Counted from the stretch's first letter, positions 15,680-22,815 are shown. The stretch is 26,809 bases of DNA from Sandaracinobacteroides sp964394815 (GCA_964394815.1 CAYMZC010000018.1:1-26809); one strand, 5' to 3'. Program-made: numbers and translations. The notes: generated by a model not told the origin, from the letters alone.

Positions 15680-15711
15680 AATCAGGCTGTTCTGGAATCA
15701 GGCTGTTCAGG
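15680..15711. repeat. 16-bp tandem duplication at a stop codon
   Basis: Two adjacent 16-base copies (AATCAGGCTGTTCTGG and AATCAGGCTGTTCAGG) differ at one position. The second copy contains the stop codon of the minus-strand alpha/beta hydrolase (15707-15709). Confidence 0.9.
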
Positions 15712-16570
15712 GCATCCGTTCCAGATAGGGGCGCACCAGATCCGGGTGCGTGACAGGCAGGAAGTGGCCGGTGCCCGGAAAACGCAGCACGGTTGCGTCC
15801 GGGTGCATGGCGGCGATCAGCTGCTCTTCCCGCTCGGGCACGGTGCTGCCGTCTGAAGCACACAGGAGCGTGAAGGGAAAATCACAGGCCTTCATGCTGT
15901 CTTCGAGGGTGGTTGAGACACCGCGGAAGCTGGTGGATTCCCATGCCGGCGAGCAGGCCAGACGGACGCCTTCGCCATCGGGCAGGAAACCGCCCTCAAG
16001 ATAGGCATCGAGTGCGCTGTCGGACCAGTCGGCGAAGACGCCCCGGCCATGATAGGCCTCTCGGGCCGCGGCAAGGCTCGGAAAACTGCCGCGCCGGCGG
16101 GCCGCCCGGTCGGCCATGAAATTCGAAGGCGCCCCGCTTGCCTCGCGAACGGCGCGATAGGCCGAAGCCTCGGCAAAGGGAATGAAAGGCGGATCGATCA
16201 GCGTAACACTGCTGGCAAGACCGGGGTTTTCAACGGCCGTCTCGAAAGCCGAAGTGGCCCCGAAGCTGTGCCCGGCCAGCCGCACCGGGCCGCCGCCCAG
16301 CGCATCCAGAAGCGCCTTCATGTCCTGCCGGTAGATGTGCCAGTCGACAGGAATGGCCGCCGGGTCGGCCTCCAGTTCGGTGCGCCCGTGGCCACGGGCG
16401 TCGAAGGCGACGACGCGGAACTTCGCCCCGAGCGGCCGGAGAAGATCGACATAGAGGCGGGCGCACATGCCGGTTGCATGGGCAAACAGGAAAAGCGGGC
16501 CTTCCCCCCATTGCAGGGTGAAGATGCGGCCGCCCGGCACCGCGACGTAGCGTTCGAGAATTTCAGTCAT
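15707..16570 (-). CDS. Alpha/beta hydrolase
   Basis: A 287-residue alpha/beta-fold hydrolase. The nucleophile elbow is GHSFG, preceded by the strand PVRLAG. The oxyanion region FAHATGMCARLY and the strand-4 motif AFDARGHGRTE are typical, and the catalytic histidine is in FPGTGHFLPVTHPD near the C-terminus, with an acid expected in CASDGSTVP. The substrate is unknown; the family includes esterases, lipases and C-C hydrolases. The ATG at 16570 (MTEILERY) overlaps the stop of potA in an ATGA arrangement, so it is very likely the last gene of the polyamine-transporter operon and translationally coupled to it. This linkage suggests, without proving, a substrate related to the transported compound. 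Confidence 0.87.
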   Translation of the reverse strand: MTEILERYVAVPGGRIFTLQWGEGPLFLFAHATGMCARLYVDLLRPLGAKFRVVAFDARGHGRTELEADPAAIPVDWHIYRQDMKALLDALGGGPVRLAGHSFGATSAFETAVENPGLASSVTLIDPPFIPFAEASAYRAVREASGAPSNFMADRAARRRGSFPSLAAAREAYHGRGVFADWSDSALDAYLEGGFLPDGEGVRLACSPAWESTSFRGVSTTLEDSMKACDFPFTLLCASDGSTVPEREEQLIAAMHPDATVLRFPGTGHFLPVTHPDLVRPYLERMP

Positions 16571-17685
16571 TGCAGAAGTACATGCACGGCTTCGGCGTGC
16601 CATCCAAGCCAGACATCCTCGTCCCAGCTGAAATCCTCCTGGTCCCAGCGGGTCAGGTTGGGCCTGATCACGCGCACGCGCCGCCCCCCTTCCAGACGCA
16701 CGTCATAAACGGATTCCGAGCCGAGATAGGCAATATCCATGATCCGGCCCTTGAGGACATTGTAGCCGGGTGGCGTGCCCTCCATCACGGGCGGCGGCTC
16801 GTTGTTGGAGCGCTTGTGAAGCTCGACCTTCTCGGGCCGGACCGAAAGCCAGATCTGGACGGTTCCCGAAGCGCCCGTGCCATGATCGAGCCAGGCGCGG
16901 ATTCCCACCTCGGGCAGGTTGATGATGGCATGATCGCTTTCGTCAGTCTCGACCCGGCCCTCGAACAGGTTCACCGAGCCGATGAAATCGGCCACCAGGC
17001 GCGAAGCCGGAAATTCGTAGATGTCGGCCGGCGTCGCCACCTGCATCAACGATCCCTTGTGCATCACGGCGCAGCGGGTCGCGAGGGCGAGGGCTTCGTC
17101 CTGGTCATGGGTCACCATGACGAAAGTGATGCCGAGCTGATCCTGCAGCGCGGACATTTCGAAGCGCAGTTCCTCGCGCAGCTTGGCGTCGAGCGCCGAA
17201 AGCGGCTCATCGAGCAGGAGCACGCGCGGCCGCTTGACGATGGCGCGAGCCAGCGCGACGCGCTGGCGCTGGCCACCCGAAAGCTGGTCCGGCATGCGGT
17301 CGCCATAGCCCTCGAGCTGGACGAGCGCGAGTGCAGCCTCTGCCCGCGCGCGCCGCTCGGCAGCGACCACGCCTTCCATCCTGAGGCCATATTCGATGTT
17401 CCGCATCACCGAGAGGTGCGGAAACACGGCATAGTTCTGGAACACCATGTTCACCGGCCGCCGGTTGGGCGGGACATGTGTCACATCCTTGCCGTCGATC
17501 AGGATCTGGCCGCTCGAGGGAGTCTCGAAACCGGCCAGCATGCGCAGCAGGGTGGTCTTGCCGCATCCGGATGGGCCGAGCAGGGCAAAAAACTCCCGCT
17601 CTTCAATGCTGAGGCTGACATTGTCGACCGCCGTGACCGCGCCGAAGCGCTTTGTGATGTTGCGGAATTCTATGATGGAACCCAT
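16567..17685 (-). CDS. potA: Polyamine ABC transporter ATP-binding protein
   Basis: A 372-residue ABC ATPase that powers spermidine/putrescine import. The Walker A motif GPSGCGKTT is at residues 37-45, the Q-loop in VFQNYAVFPH, the signature LSGGQ at 135-139, Walker B LLLDEP at 156-161, and the switch histidine in VTHDQDEA. The C-terminal ~130 residues form a TOBE-type regulatory domain with SVRPEKVEL, as in PotA/PotG. The start overlaps the permease stop by one base (TGATG), and the stop overlaps the hydrolase start by four. The fold and family are certain; the exact polyamine (putrescine or spermidine) is not determined by sequence, and PotG is an equally valid name. Confidence 0.95.
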   Translation of the reverse strand: MGSIIEFRNITKRFGAVTAVDNVSLSIEEREFFALLGPSGCGKTTLLRMLAGFETPSSGQILIDGKDVTHVPPNRRPVNMVFQNYAVFPHLSVMRNIEYGLRMEGVVAAERRARAEAALALVQLEGYGDRMPDQLSGGQRQRVALARAIVKRPRVLLLDEPLSALDAKLREELRFEMSALQDQLGITFVMVTHDQDEALALATRCAVMHKGSLMQVATPADIYEFPASRLVADFIGSVNLFEGRVETDESDHAIINLPEVGIRAWLDHGTGASGTVQIWLSVRPEKVELHKRSNNEPPPVMEGTPPGYNVLKGRIMDIAYLGSESVYDVRLEGGRRVRVIRPNLTRWDQEDFSWDEDVWLGWHAEAVHVLLQ

Positions 17686-18518
17686 CAGCGGCGGACCTCG
17701 GCAAGAGCACGCGCCTGCAGGCGCAAGGCCATGAAGGTGAGCGCGATGGTCAACAGAAGAAGCAGGGTGGAAATGGCGTTCACCTTGGGCGTTACCGAGA
17801 AGCGGACCATCGAATAGACCTTCACCGGGAAGGTGACGGTATCCGGGCCGGCCGTGAAGAAGGTGATGACGAAATCGTCAAGCGAAAGGGTGAAGGCCAG
17901 CAGCGCCCCGGCAAGAAGCGCCGGCCTGATATGCGGGATCACGACGTCGCGCAGGGCCTGCCACTGGCTGGCGCCAAGGTCGCGCGCGGCCTCTTCCTGT
18001 GACCTGTCGAAGCTTTGCAGCCGCGCCCGGACGACGACGGCGACAAAGGGAAAGCTGAAGGCGACATGGGCGATGACGATGGGGCCAAGGGAAAGCGGCC
18101 AGGGCATGCCGGCAGGCCAGGGCATCACCCGCGCGAAGAAGATGAGCATCGCGACACCCATGCAGATTTCGGGCACCACGATCGGCAGGGCGAAGGCGCC
18201 ATCGACAAGCGTGCGCCCGCCGAAGCGGAAGCGCCACAGGGCAAGTGCGGCCAGCGTGCCGAGCAACAGGCTGATGATGGTGGAAAGCGCCGCGATCATC
18301 AGCGAATTGCCAAGCGCCGCAATCAGCTCAGGATCGCGAAAGACGGCGGCATACCAGTCAAGGGTGAAGCCCTTCCACTGGGTGGTTCGACGGCTGTCGT
18401 TGAAGCTCATCAGCACGAGGACGAGCAGGGGCAGATAGAGAAACAGCCCCACGCCCGCGAGCACGAGCCGAAGCGGCCAGCGGCGCGCATAGTCAAGCAG
18501 GCCGGGCGGCTCGCGCAT
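17685..18518 (-). CDS. potI: Polyamine ABC transporter permease PotI-like
   Basis: A 277-residue inner-membrane permease with six predicted helices starting near residue 18. The segment LPLLVLVLMSFNDSR and WYAAVFRDPELIAALGNSL are typical of PotC/PotI. The cytoplasmic EAA loop EEAARDLGASQWQALRDVVIP, which contacts the ATPase, lies at about 185-205. Together with the PotH-like partner it forms the membrane channel. Its ATG at 18518 shares one base with the TGA stop of potH (TGATG), and its own stop overlaps the start of potA in the same way. Confidence 0.94.
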   Translation of the reverse strand: MREPPGLLDYARRWPLRLVLAGVGLFLYLPLLVLVLMSFNDSRRTTQWKGFTLDWYAAVFRDPELIAALGNSLMIAALSTIISLLLGTLAALALWRFRFGGRTLVDGAFALPIVVPEICMGVAMLIFFARVMPWPAGMPWPLSLGPIVIAHVAFSFPFVAVVVRARLQSFDRSQEEAARDLGASQWQALRDVVIPHIRPALLAGALLAFTLSLDDFVITFFTAGPDTVTFPVKVYSMVRFSVTPKVNAISTLLLLLTIALTFMALRLQARALAEVRR

Positions 18519-19393
18519 CAGCCGGCGTCCGCCGCGCGTCGACGACGCGCCATTGCCTGCAGCGCAATGCCGATGAAGGTCAGGTACATCAGCATGAAGG
18601 CCAGCGCAGCGCCGAACGGCCAGTCATTGGCGCGCTTGAATTGCCGCTCGATCACATTGGCGATCATCTGGCTGTCCGGCCCGCCGAGAAGATCAGGAGC
18701 GAGGTAACTGCCAAGCACCGGAATGAAGGTGAGAAGCAGGCCGGACAGGATGCCCGGCAGGGCCAGCGGCAGGACGATCGCGAATATGGTGCGAACATGC
18801 CCGGCACCCAGATCGAGGCTCGCCTCGATCAGCGATCGGTCAAGCCGGTCGAGCGCGGCATAAAGAGGCAGGACCATGAACGGCAGATGCACATAGACCA
18901 GGCCGACAAGCACGGCGAAATTGCTGTGCATCATGTTCAGCCGCTCGAAGCCGGCCCATCCGAAGGCGCCTTCGAGCGCCATGTTGATGAACCCCTCATC
19001 CCTGAGCAGCGCGATCAGTGCATAGGTGCGGATGAGCAGATTGGTCCAGAAAGGCAGCATCACGCCGATCAGCAGCAAGGCCTTCATCTGCGGCGTGGCG
19101 AAGCTGATGGCGAGCGCGACAGGAAATCCGATGATCAGGCAGACAAGCGTTGCAAGCCCCGCGAAGGCGAGGGACTTGGCCAGGATGCCGAGGTAGAGCG
19201 GTTCCAGGGCGCGGGCATAGTTGGCGAAGGTGCCGGATATCCGTATGTCGGCGACCCCTTCGTTGGTTCCGAAGCTGTAGGCCAGAACCACGGCCATGGG
19301 CACCGCGAAGAAAATGAGGAACCAGCCAAGCGGCGGCCCCAGAAGGGCGGCGAGGCCCGCCGGGCTTCGCCGCCAGTCAACCCCCTGCTCCAT
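18518..19393 (-). CDS. potH: Polyamine ABC transporter permease PotH-like
   Basis: A 291-residue inner-membrane permease with six predicted helices. The first, GPPLGWFLIFFAVPMAVVL, begins near residue 19 and is followed by a periplasmic loop with NYARALEPLYLG. The EAA loop EASLDLGAGHVRTIFAIVLP is at about 185-205, and MLPFWTNLLIRTYA is a family hallmark of PotB/PotH. It pairs with the PotI-like permease encoded immediately downstream. The gene starts 34 bases after the potF stop; that gap contains a 13-bp perfect tandem duplication. Confidence 0.94.
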   Translation of the reverse strand: MEQGVDWRRSPAGLAALLGPPLGWFLIFFAVPMAVVLAYSFGTNEGVADIRISGTFANYARALEPLYLGILAKSLAFAGLATLVCLIIGFPVALAISFATPQMKALLLIGVMLPFWTNLLIRTYALIALLRDEGFINMALEGAFGWAGFERLNMMHSNFAVLVGLVYVHLPFMVLPLYAALDRLDRSLIEASLDLGAGHVRTIFAIVLPLALPGILSGLLLTFIPVLGSYLAPDLLGGPDSQMIANVIERQFKRANDWPFGAALAFMLMYLTFIGIALQAMARRRRAADAG

Positions 19394-19405
19394 GCCCTGC
19401 CCCTC

Positions 19406-19431
19406 TCAGCCGCGTCAGTCAGCCGCGTCAG
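19406..19431. repeat. 13-bp tandem duplication at the potF stop codon
   Basis: TCAGCCGCGTCAG occurs twice in perfect tandem (19406-19418 and 19419-19431). The second copy contains the stop codon of potF (minus strand, 19428-19430), and the first lies in the potF-potH spacer. Confidence 0.93.
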
Positions 19432-20558
19432 GCGGCCCGGACGCGGGTGATCGCTTCCTCGAAGATCCGGGCCTGTTCGGAACCCTCGAACCGCCCCCAT
19501 TCGCTGGCCTCGATGCCGGCGCCGGTGGGGAAGATGATGGAATTCTGCTGATAGCTTTCGGGCATCAGCGCCTTGGCCGCCGTGTTGGGCGTGGGGTAAA
19601 GGATGGTCTCGGTGATATGCTTGCCGACTTCCCCGTCCAGCAGGAAGTTGATGAACCGGTGCGCCTCCGCCATGCGGGGCGCGCCCTTGGGAATGCACAG
19701 CGTGTCGGCATTCAGGAGCGAGCCTTCCTTCGGCACCACGAAGCCGATGTCGGGATCTTCCTGCGCGACCTGCGCGATGTCGCCGTTGGTTTCGAGCACC
19801 AGGTCAACGTCGCCGGCGAGCAGCATGTCCTGGCCATTGTCTTCGTGGAAGGCCTTGATGTTGCCCTTCTGCCGGATGAGCATCTCCTCCACCGCCCTGG
19901 TCGTGGCGGCATCGATGCCGTTCAGCGACTTGCCAAGATATTTGGCGCCAAGGCGGATGAGATCCGCAGCTTCCGACGTCATGGCAATGCGGCCCTTGTA
20001 GAGATCGCTGTCGAACAGCCATTTCCAGCTGTCCGGCACGCCGTTCACGCGGGATTTGCGATAGCCGATGCCCAGCACCAGCCAGGTGTAGGGCACGCTG
20101 TGCTTGGGCGCCGGATCATATTCGGCATCCTGATATTCCGGGGCGATGTTGGCGAAATTCGGTATGAGCGACATGTCGAGCGGTTCGAGCATGTCGGCCT
20201 CGCGCATGCGGGTGACGAATTCGTTCGATGGAACGATCACATCATAGCCGGGATTGCCCGCCTTGAGCTTTGCAAACAGCTCGTCGTTGGTCGCGAAATA
20301 GCTCGCCTGAACCCGAATGCCGCTTGCCTTTTCGAAATCGACAAGGGTGTTTTCACCGATGTAGGTGTCCCAGGTATAGAAATTCAGCTTTGATGCGGGC
20401 TCTTCCCCGGATCCCGAACCCGAGCCGCAGGCCTGCAGGCTGAAGCCGACCGCTGCGACGCCGAGGGTGGAAAGAAGACCCCGTCGGGAAAGACGCTTCT
20501 GGGCAAGACCGGACCAGATCGCCATCCCCTGAGTGTCATGCCGGTCATCGCTTGCCAT
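19428..20558 (-). CDS. potF: Polyamine ABC transporter substrate-binding lipoprotein
   Basis: A 376-residue periplasmic binding protein of the PotD/PotF family. The N-terminal region has a twin-arginine-like motif SRRGLLSTLG (Arg25-Arg26) followed by a lipobox LQAC with Cys44, so it may be a Tat-exported lipoprotein. The mature part starts LNFYTWDTYIGENTLVDFEKASGI, the PotF/PotD hallmark, and contains YDVIVPSNEF and LYPTPNTAAKALMP. It captures putrescine or spermidine and delivers it to the PotHI permease. The ATG at 20558 has GAGGAGG about 8 bases upstream; an ATG 16 codons earlier lacks a comparable site. It is the first gene of the transporter operon. The lipoprotein anchor differs from the soluble E. 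coli PotF. Confidence 0.94.
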   Translation of the reverse strand: MASDDRHDTQGMAIWSGLAQKRLSRRGLLSTLGVAAVGFSLQACGSGSGSGEEPASKLNFYTWDTYIGENTLVDFEKASGIRVQASYFATNDELFAKLKAGNPGYDVIVPSNEFVTRMREADMLEPLDMSLIPNFANIAPEYQDAEYDPAPKHSVPYTWLVLGIGYRKSRVNGVPDSWKWLFDSDLYKGRIAMTSEAADLIRLGAKYLGKSLNGIDAATTRAVEEMLIRQKGNIKAFHEDNGQDMLLAGDVDLVLETNGDIAQVAQEDPDIGFVVPKEGSLLNADTLCIPKGAPRMAEAHRFINFLLDGEVGKHITETILYPTPNTAAKALMPESYQQNSIIFPTGAGIEASEWGRFEGSEQARIFEEAITRVRAA

Positions 20559-20590
20559 GAAAGTGCCTCCTCTGAATGTGCCTGTATCAA

Positions 20591-20619
20591 GCACTAGAGC
20601 AGCCACGCGCGCAGGTTAA
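20591..20619 (-). promoter_or_regulatory. Possible potF promoter
   Basis: On the minus strand, TTAACC (20619-20614) and TAGTGC (20596-20591) are 17 bases apart, about 33 bases upstream of the potF start. The spacing is right but both hexamers match poorly. A separate promoter is plausible because 101 bases separate potF from dacA. Confidence 0.22.
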
Positions 20620-20659
20620 GCCTCTTTGTGCGGCGCACCAGGCGCGGTTCGCCCCGGGG

Positions 20660-21643
20660 TCATCGCCTGGGGACGGGGCCTCCTTCGGCGCTGCCCTGCT
20701 CGGCGCTGCCTTGCTCGACCAGCGCCTCGAGGATTCCGTCGTTCAGGTCACCGGGCTCGGCAAGCATGTCCGCCACCTGGATGCGGCGGCCAGTGTCCCG
20801 GGCGGCAAGAACGGTAAAACCGGAGGAAAGCAGCGTTTCGACATTGCTGTCCCGCGCCACGCGAGAGGGCCCGCCAAGGACAACAGCAATCAGGCGACGT
20901 CCGTCCCGAACGGCGGAGGCCGCAAGGGTGAAGCCCGCAGCGCGCGTGAAACCCGTCTTGATCCCGTCAACGCCGGGCATTGTGCGCAGAAGGTGGTTGT
21001 GATTCCGCAACACCTGGTTGCCAAAGGCGAACTGCTGCTGCTGAAAATATTGATAGTATTGCGGAAAATGCTGAATCATCGCCCGCGACAGAATGAAAAT
21101 GTCACGTGCGGAGGTCACCTGACGAGCATCTGGCAGGCCATGGGGGTTAACGAAATGGCTGTTGGACATGCCCAGCGTCTTTGCACGCGCCGTCATCAGC
21201 CGGCCAAATTCGGGCACGCTGCCGGCGACATGCTCGGCAAGGGCAACCGACACGTCATTGGCGGATTTGGTGGCAAGGCTGCGTATGGCCTGATCGACCG
21301 TCAGGCTTTCCCCCGGCCTCAGTCCCAGCTTGGATGGCTGCTGCCGCGCGGCATTCTCACTGAAAACAACCCTGTCGTCCAGCTTGAGCGTTCCCGCCGC
21401 AAGGCGCTCGAACACAATGTAAAGCGTCATCACCTTCGTGATGGATGCAGGAAAGCGTTGGGCATCGGCATGCCGCGAATAAAGCACTTCACCAGTTTCG
21501 GCATCAGCAAGAAAGGCGGCATATTTCGGCTGCTCGAACAGGCTGGACGCCTGCACCGGCGCCACCGCCAGCAACCCGGATGCAACAAACAGGGACGCCG
21601 AAACGCCCATGCAGCGGAAGAAATGTCCGAATATCTTCGCCAT
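20660..21643 (-). CDS. dacA: D-alanyl-D-alanine carboxypeptidase (PBP5/6-like)
   Basis: A 327-residue penicillin-binding protein of the S11 peptidase family that trims the terminal D-Ala from peptidoglycan stem peptides in the periplasm. A signal peptide ends near residue 32 (VAPVQA). The three active-site motifs are present: SITK (Ser67-Lys70), SAN (127-129) and KTG (229-231). The C-terminal domain after residue 265 is short, compared with about 400 residues in E. coli PBP5, and I see no clear amphipathic membrane anchor. The extreme C-terminus contains EQGSAEQGSA, encoded by a tandem 15-bp duplication. It lies 101 bases upstream of potF and is divergent from lipB. The symbol is given by family. 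Confidence 0.92.
   Translation of the reverse strand: MAKIFGHFFRCMGVSASLFVASGLLAVAPVQASSLFEQPKYAAFLADAETGEVLYSRHADAQRFPASITKVMTLYIVFERLAAGTLKLDDRVVFSENAARQQPSKLGLRPGESLTVDQAIRSLATKSANDVSVALAEHVAGSVPEFGRLMTARAKTLGMSNSHFVNPHGLPDARQVTSARDIFILSRAMIQHFPQYYQYFQQQQFAFGNQVLRNHNHLLRTMPGVDGIKTGFTRAAGFTLAASAVRDGRRLIAVVLGGPSRVARDSNVETLLSSGFTVLAARDTGRRIQVADMLAEPGDLNDGILEALVEQGSAEQGSAEGGPVPRR
20686..20715. repeat. 15-bp in-frame tandem duplication in dacA
   Basis: CGGCGCTGCCCTGCT and CGGCGCTGCCTTGCT are adjacent copies (20686-20700 and 20701-20715) that differ at one base. They encode the repeated EQGSA near the dacA C-terminus. Confidence 0.9.
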
Positions 21644-21705
21644 TTCTTGATGCTAGCACGCATGATGCACATCGGCCAAGGGGGCACATGTGGACAGAGG
21701 TCCAT

Positions 21706-21726
21706 CCCGGCACTGGTTTTGCCGGG
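21706..21726. repeat. Hairpin in the dacA-lipB intergenic region
   Basis: CCCGGCA (21706-21712) pairs with TGCCGGG (21720-21726) around a 7-base loop, 22 bases before the lipB start. It would lie in the lipB leader. No T-run follows on the plus strand. Confidence 0.35.
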
Positions 21727-21748
21727 CAACGAGGGCTATCTGGCGCAT

Positions 21749-22414
21749 ATGAACGCGCCCGGCTCCGCCCCACGCCCCGCGCCTGTCTGGCGCCATGAAT
21801 CCGGGCCTGTTCCCTATCCTGAATCGCTTGCGCGCATGGAGGCTCATGTCGAAGCCATGGCCGCGGGCGCGGCGGGGGAGGAAATATGGCTGGTCGAGCA
21901 TCCGCCCGTCATCACCGCCGGCACCAGTGCAAAGCCGGAAGATCTTGTGGAGCCTGACCGTTTTCCCGTGCTGCAGGCAGGACGTGGCGGGCGTTACACA
22001 TACCATGGACCGGGCCAGAGGGTCGTCTACCCCATGCTCGATCTTGGGCGACGCGGGCGAGACGTCCGCCGCCATGTCGAGAAGCTGGAACGCTGGGTGA
22101 TCCTCGCCCTCGGGGATCTGGGCATCAAAGCTTTCACCAGCGATATCGGCACGGGCATTTGGGTGGAAGGAGCCGATGGCTTGGCAAAGATCGGTGCGAT
22201 CGGTGTACGTGTGCGCCGATGGATCAGCTTTCACGGCCTCTCCATCAATGTGTCCACCGATCTAGGGCATTTCGGAGCCATCATTCCATGCGGCATCAGC
22301 GGCCATGGCGTGGCGCGCATCATCGATATCAACCCCGATGCCACCATGGCTGACCTCGACATGGCCCTGTTCAACCGATGGGCCGACGCATTCGATGGCG
22401 GGCTTCGCAACTGA
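21749..22414 (+). CDS. lipB: Lipoyl(octanoyl) transferase
   Basis: A 221-residue cytoplasmic enzyme that moves the octanoyl group from acyl carrier protein to the lipoyl domains of 2-oxoacid dehydrogenases and the glycine cleavage system. Family motifs are in order: WLVEHPPVITAGTSA near 47-61, GRGGRYTYHGPGQRVVYP near 79-95, catalytic Lys147 in LAKIGAIGVRVRRW, and catalytic Cys181 in IIPCGISGHGV. The ATG at 21749 gives the usual short N-terminus before PVWRHESGPVPYPE. A weak GAGGG lies about 14 bases upstream, so the ribosome binding site is poor. It is divergent from dacA and followed by the small lipoprotein gene. Confidence 0.95.
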   Translation: MNAPGSAPRPAPVWRHESGPVPYPESLARMEAHVEAMAAGAAGEEIWLVEHPPVITAGTSAKPEDLVEPDRFPVLQAGRGGRYTYHGPGQRVVYPMLDLGRRGRDVRRHVEKLERWVILALGDLGIKAFTSDIGTGIWVEGADGLAKIGAIGVRVRRWISFHGLSINVSTDLGHFGAIIPCGISGHGVARIIDINPDATMADLDMALFNRWADAFDGGLRN

Positions 22415-22434
22415 CAATCGCTTCCGGAAGCGGC

Positions 22435-22463
22435 TTGAGGCAATATGAGAATGCAGCTAGGTT
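22435..22463 (+). promoter_or_regulatory. Possible promoter of the small lipoprotein gene
   Basis: TTGAGG (22435-22440) and TAGGTT (22458-22463) are 17 bases apart. Directly upstream is a 14-base perfect palindrome, CGCTTCCGGAAGCG (22419-22432), which could be an operator or a weak lipB terminator. Initiation near 22470 would give a 5' leader of about 64 bases that contains the Shine-Dalgarno hairpin. Confidence 0.3.
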
Positions 22464-22494
22464 CCCATGCAGTTCGGGGCCTGCGACATGGCAA

Positions 22495-22528
22495 GGCTCC
22501 TGAACTCCGAGGGAAATATTCAGGAGTC
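22495..22528 (+). promoter_or_regulatory. Hairpin masking the Shine-Dalgarno of the small lipoprotein gene
   Basis: The left arm GGCTCCTGAA (22495-22504) pairs with TTCAGGAGTC (22519-22528): ten consecutive pairs including one G-T wobble, with a 14-base loop. The right arm contains the AGGAG (22522-22526) that lies 7 bases before the ATG at 22534, so the ribosome binding site is fully paired in this structure. This is the architecture of an RNA thermometer or a ligand- or protein-controlled translational switch. The pairing is seen directly; regulation is inferred. Confidence 0.55.
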
Positions 22529-22533
22529 AGACG

Positions 22534-22803
22534 ATGGGTGAAGTTTTGCAAAAGGTGAAGACGGCCGCTCTGGTTGCCGGCGCGGCTCTTTTCATCGTGG
22601 CCTGCAACAATGCAAAGCCGGCCGAAGAAGCCGCCCCGGCTGAAGCCGAAGCTGCACCGGTCGACGCTACGGTCGAGGCTCTGCCGAGCGAGCCTGCTGC
22701 GGACATGGCTGCAGCCGACGCAGCCGTCGTCGACCCGATGGCGGATCCGATGGCCGACCCGATGGCCGAACCGGCTGCGACAGAATCGGCCCCCGCACAA
22801 TAA
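22534..22803 (+). CDS. Small Ala/Pro/Glu-rich lipoprotein
   Basis: An 89-residue protein. The N-terminus has basic residues (KVK), a hydrophobic stretch AALVAGAALFIVA and a cysteine at residue 24 in FIVACNN, which fits a lipoprotein signal with a somewhat atypical lipobox (IVAC). The rest is low-complexity, acidic and rich in Ala, Pro and Glu, ending with the repeat DPMADPMADPMAEP encoded by 12-bp tandem repeats. It is probably an envelope lipoprotein, with a flexible tail. A well-placed AGGAG precedes the ATG but is sequestered in a hairpin. Two tandem hairpins follow the stop, so it is likely a monocistronic, strongly terminated transcript. I do not recognise a named family. Confidence 0.75.
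   Translation: MGEVLQKVKTAALVAGAALFIVACNNAKPAEEAAPAEAEAAPVDATVEALPSEPAADMAAADAAVVDPMADPMADPMAEPAATESAPAQ
22732..22767. repeat. 12-bp tandem repeat (three units) in the lipoprotein gene
   Basis: Three near-identical 12-base units (GACCCGATGGCG, GATCCGATGGCC, GACCCGATGGCC) encode DPMA repeats. A fourth degenerate unit begins at 22768. Confidence 0.9.
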
Positions 22804-22815
22804 GGCGGCTGCCAA

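Noticed and set aside
20576..21748. A long plus-strand extension upstream of lipB (frame open from 20576).
   Set aside because: The upstream part is antisense to dacA, which has all three penicillin-binding motifs. LipB homology begins after the ATG at 21749.
9879..22427. A 16-base near-repeat, TGACAATCGCCTCCGG at 9879-9894 and TGACAATCGCTTCCGG at 22412-22427, which might be a shared operator.
   Set aside because: The second copy contains the lipB stop codon and its palindrome is not present in the first, so the similarity is most likely chance.
22441..22533. A possible additional small open reading frame between lipB and the lipoprotein gene.
   Set aside because: Short frames starting at the ATG triplets in this segment have no ribosome binding site and no coding character; the leader hairpin explains the segment better.
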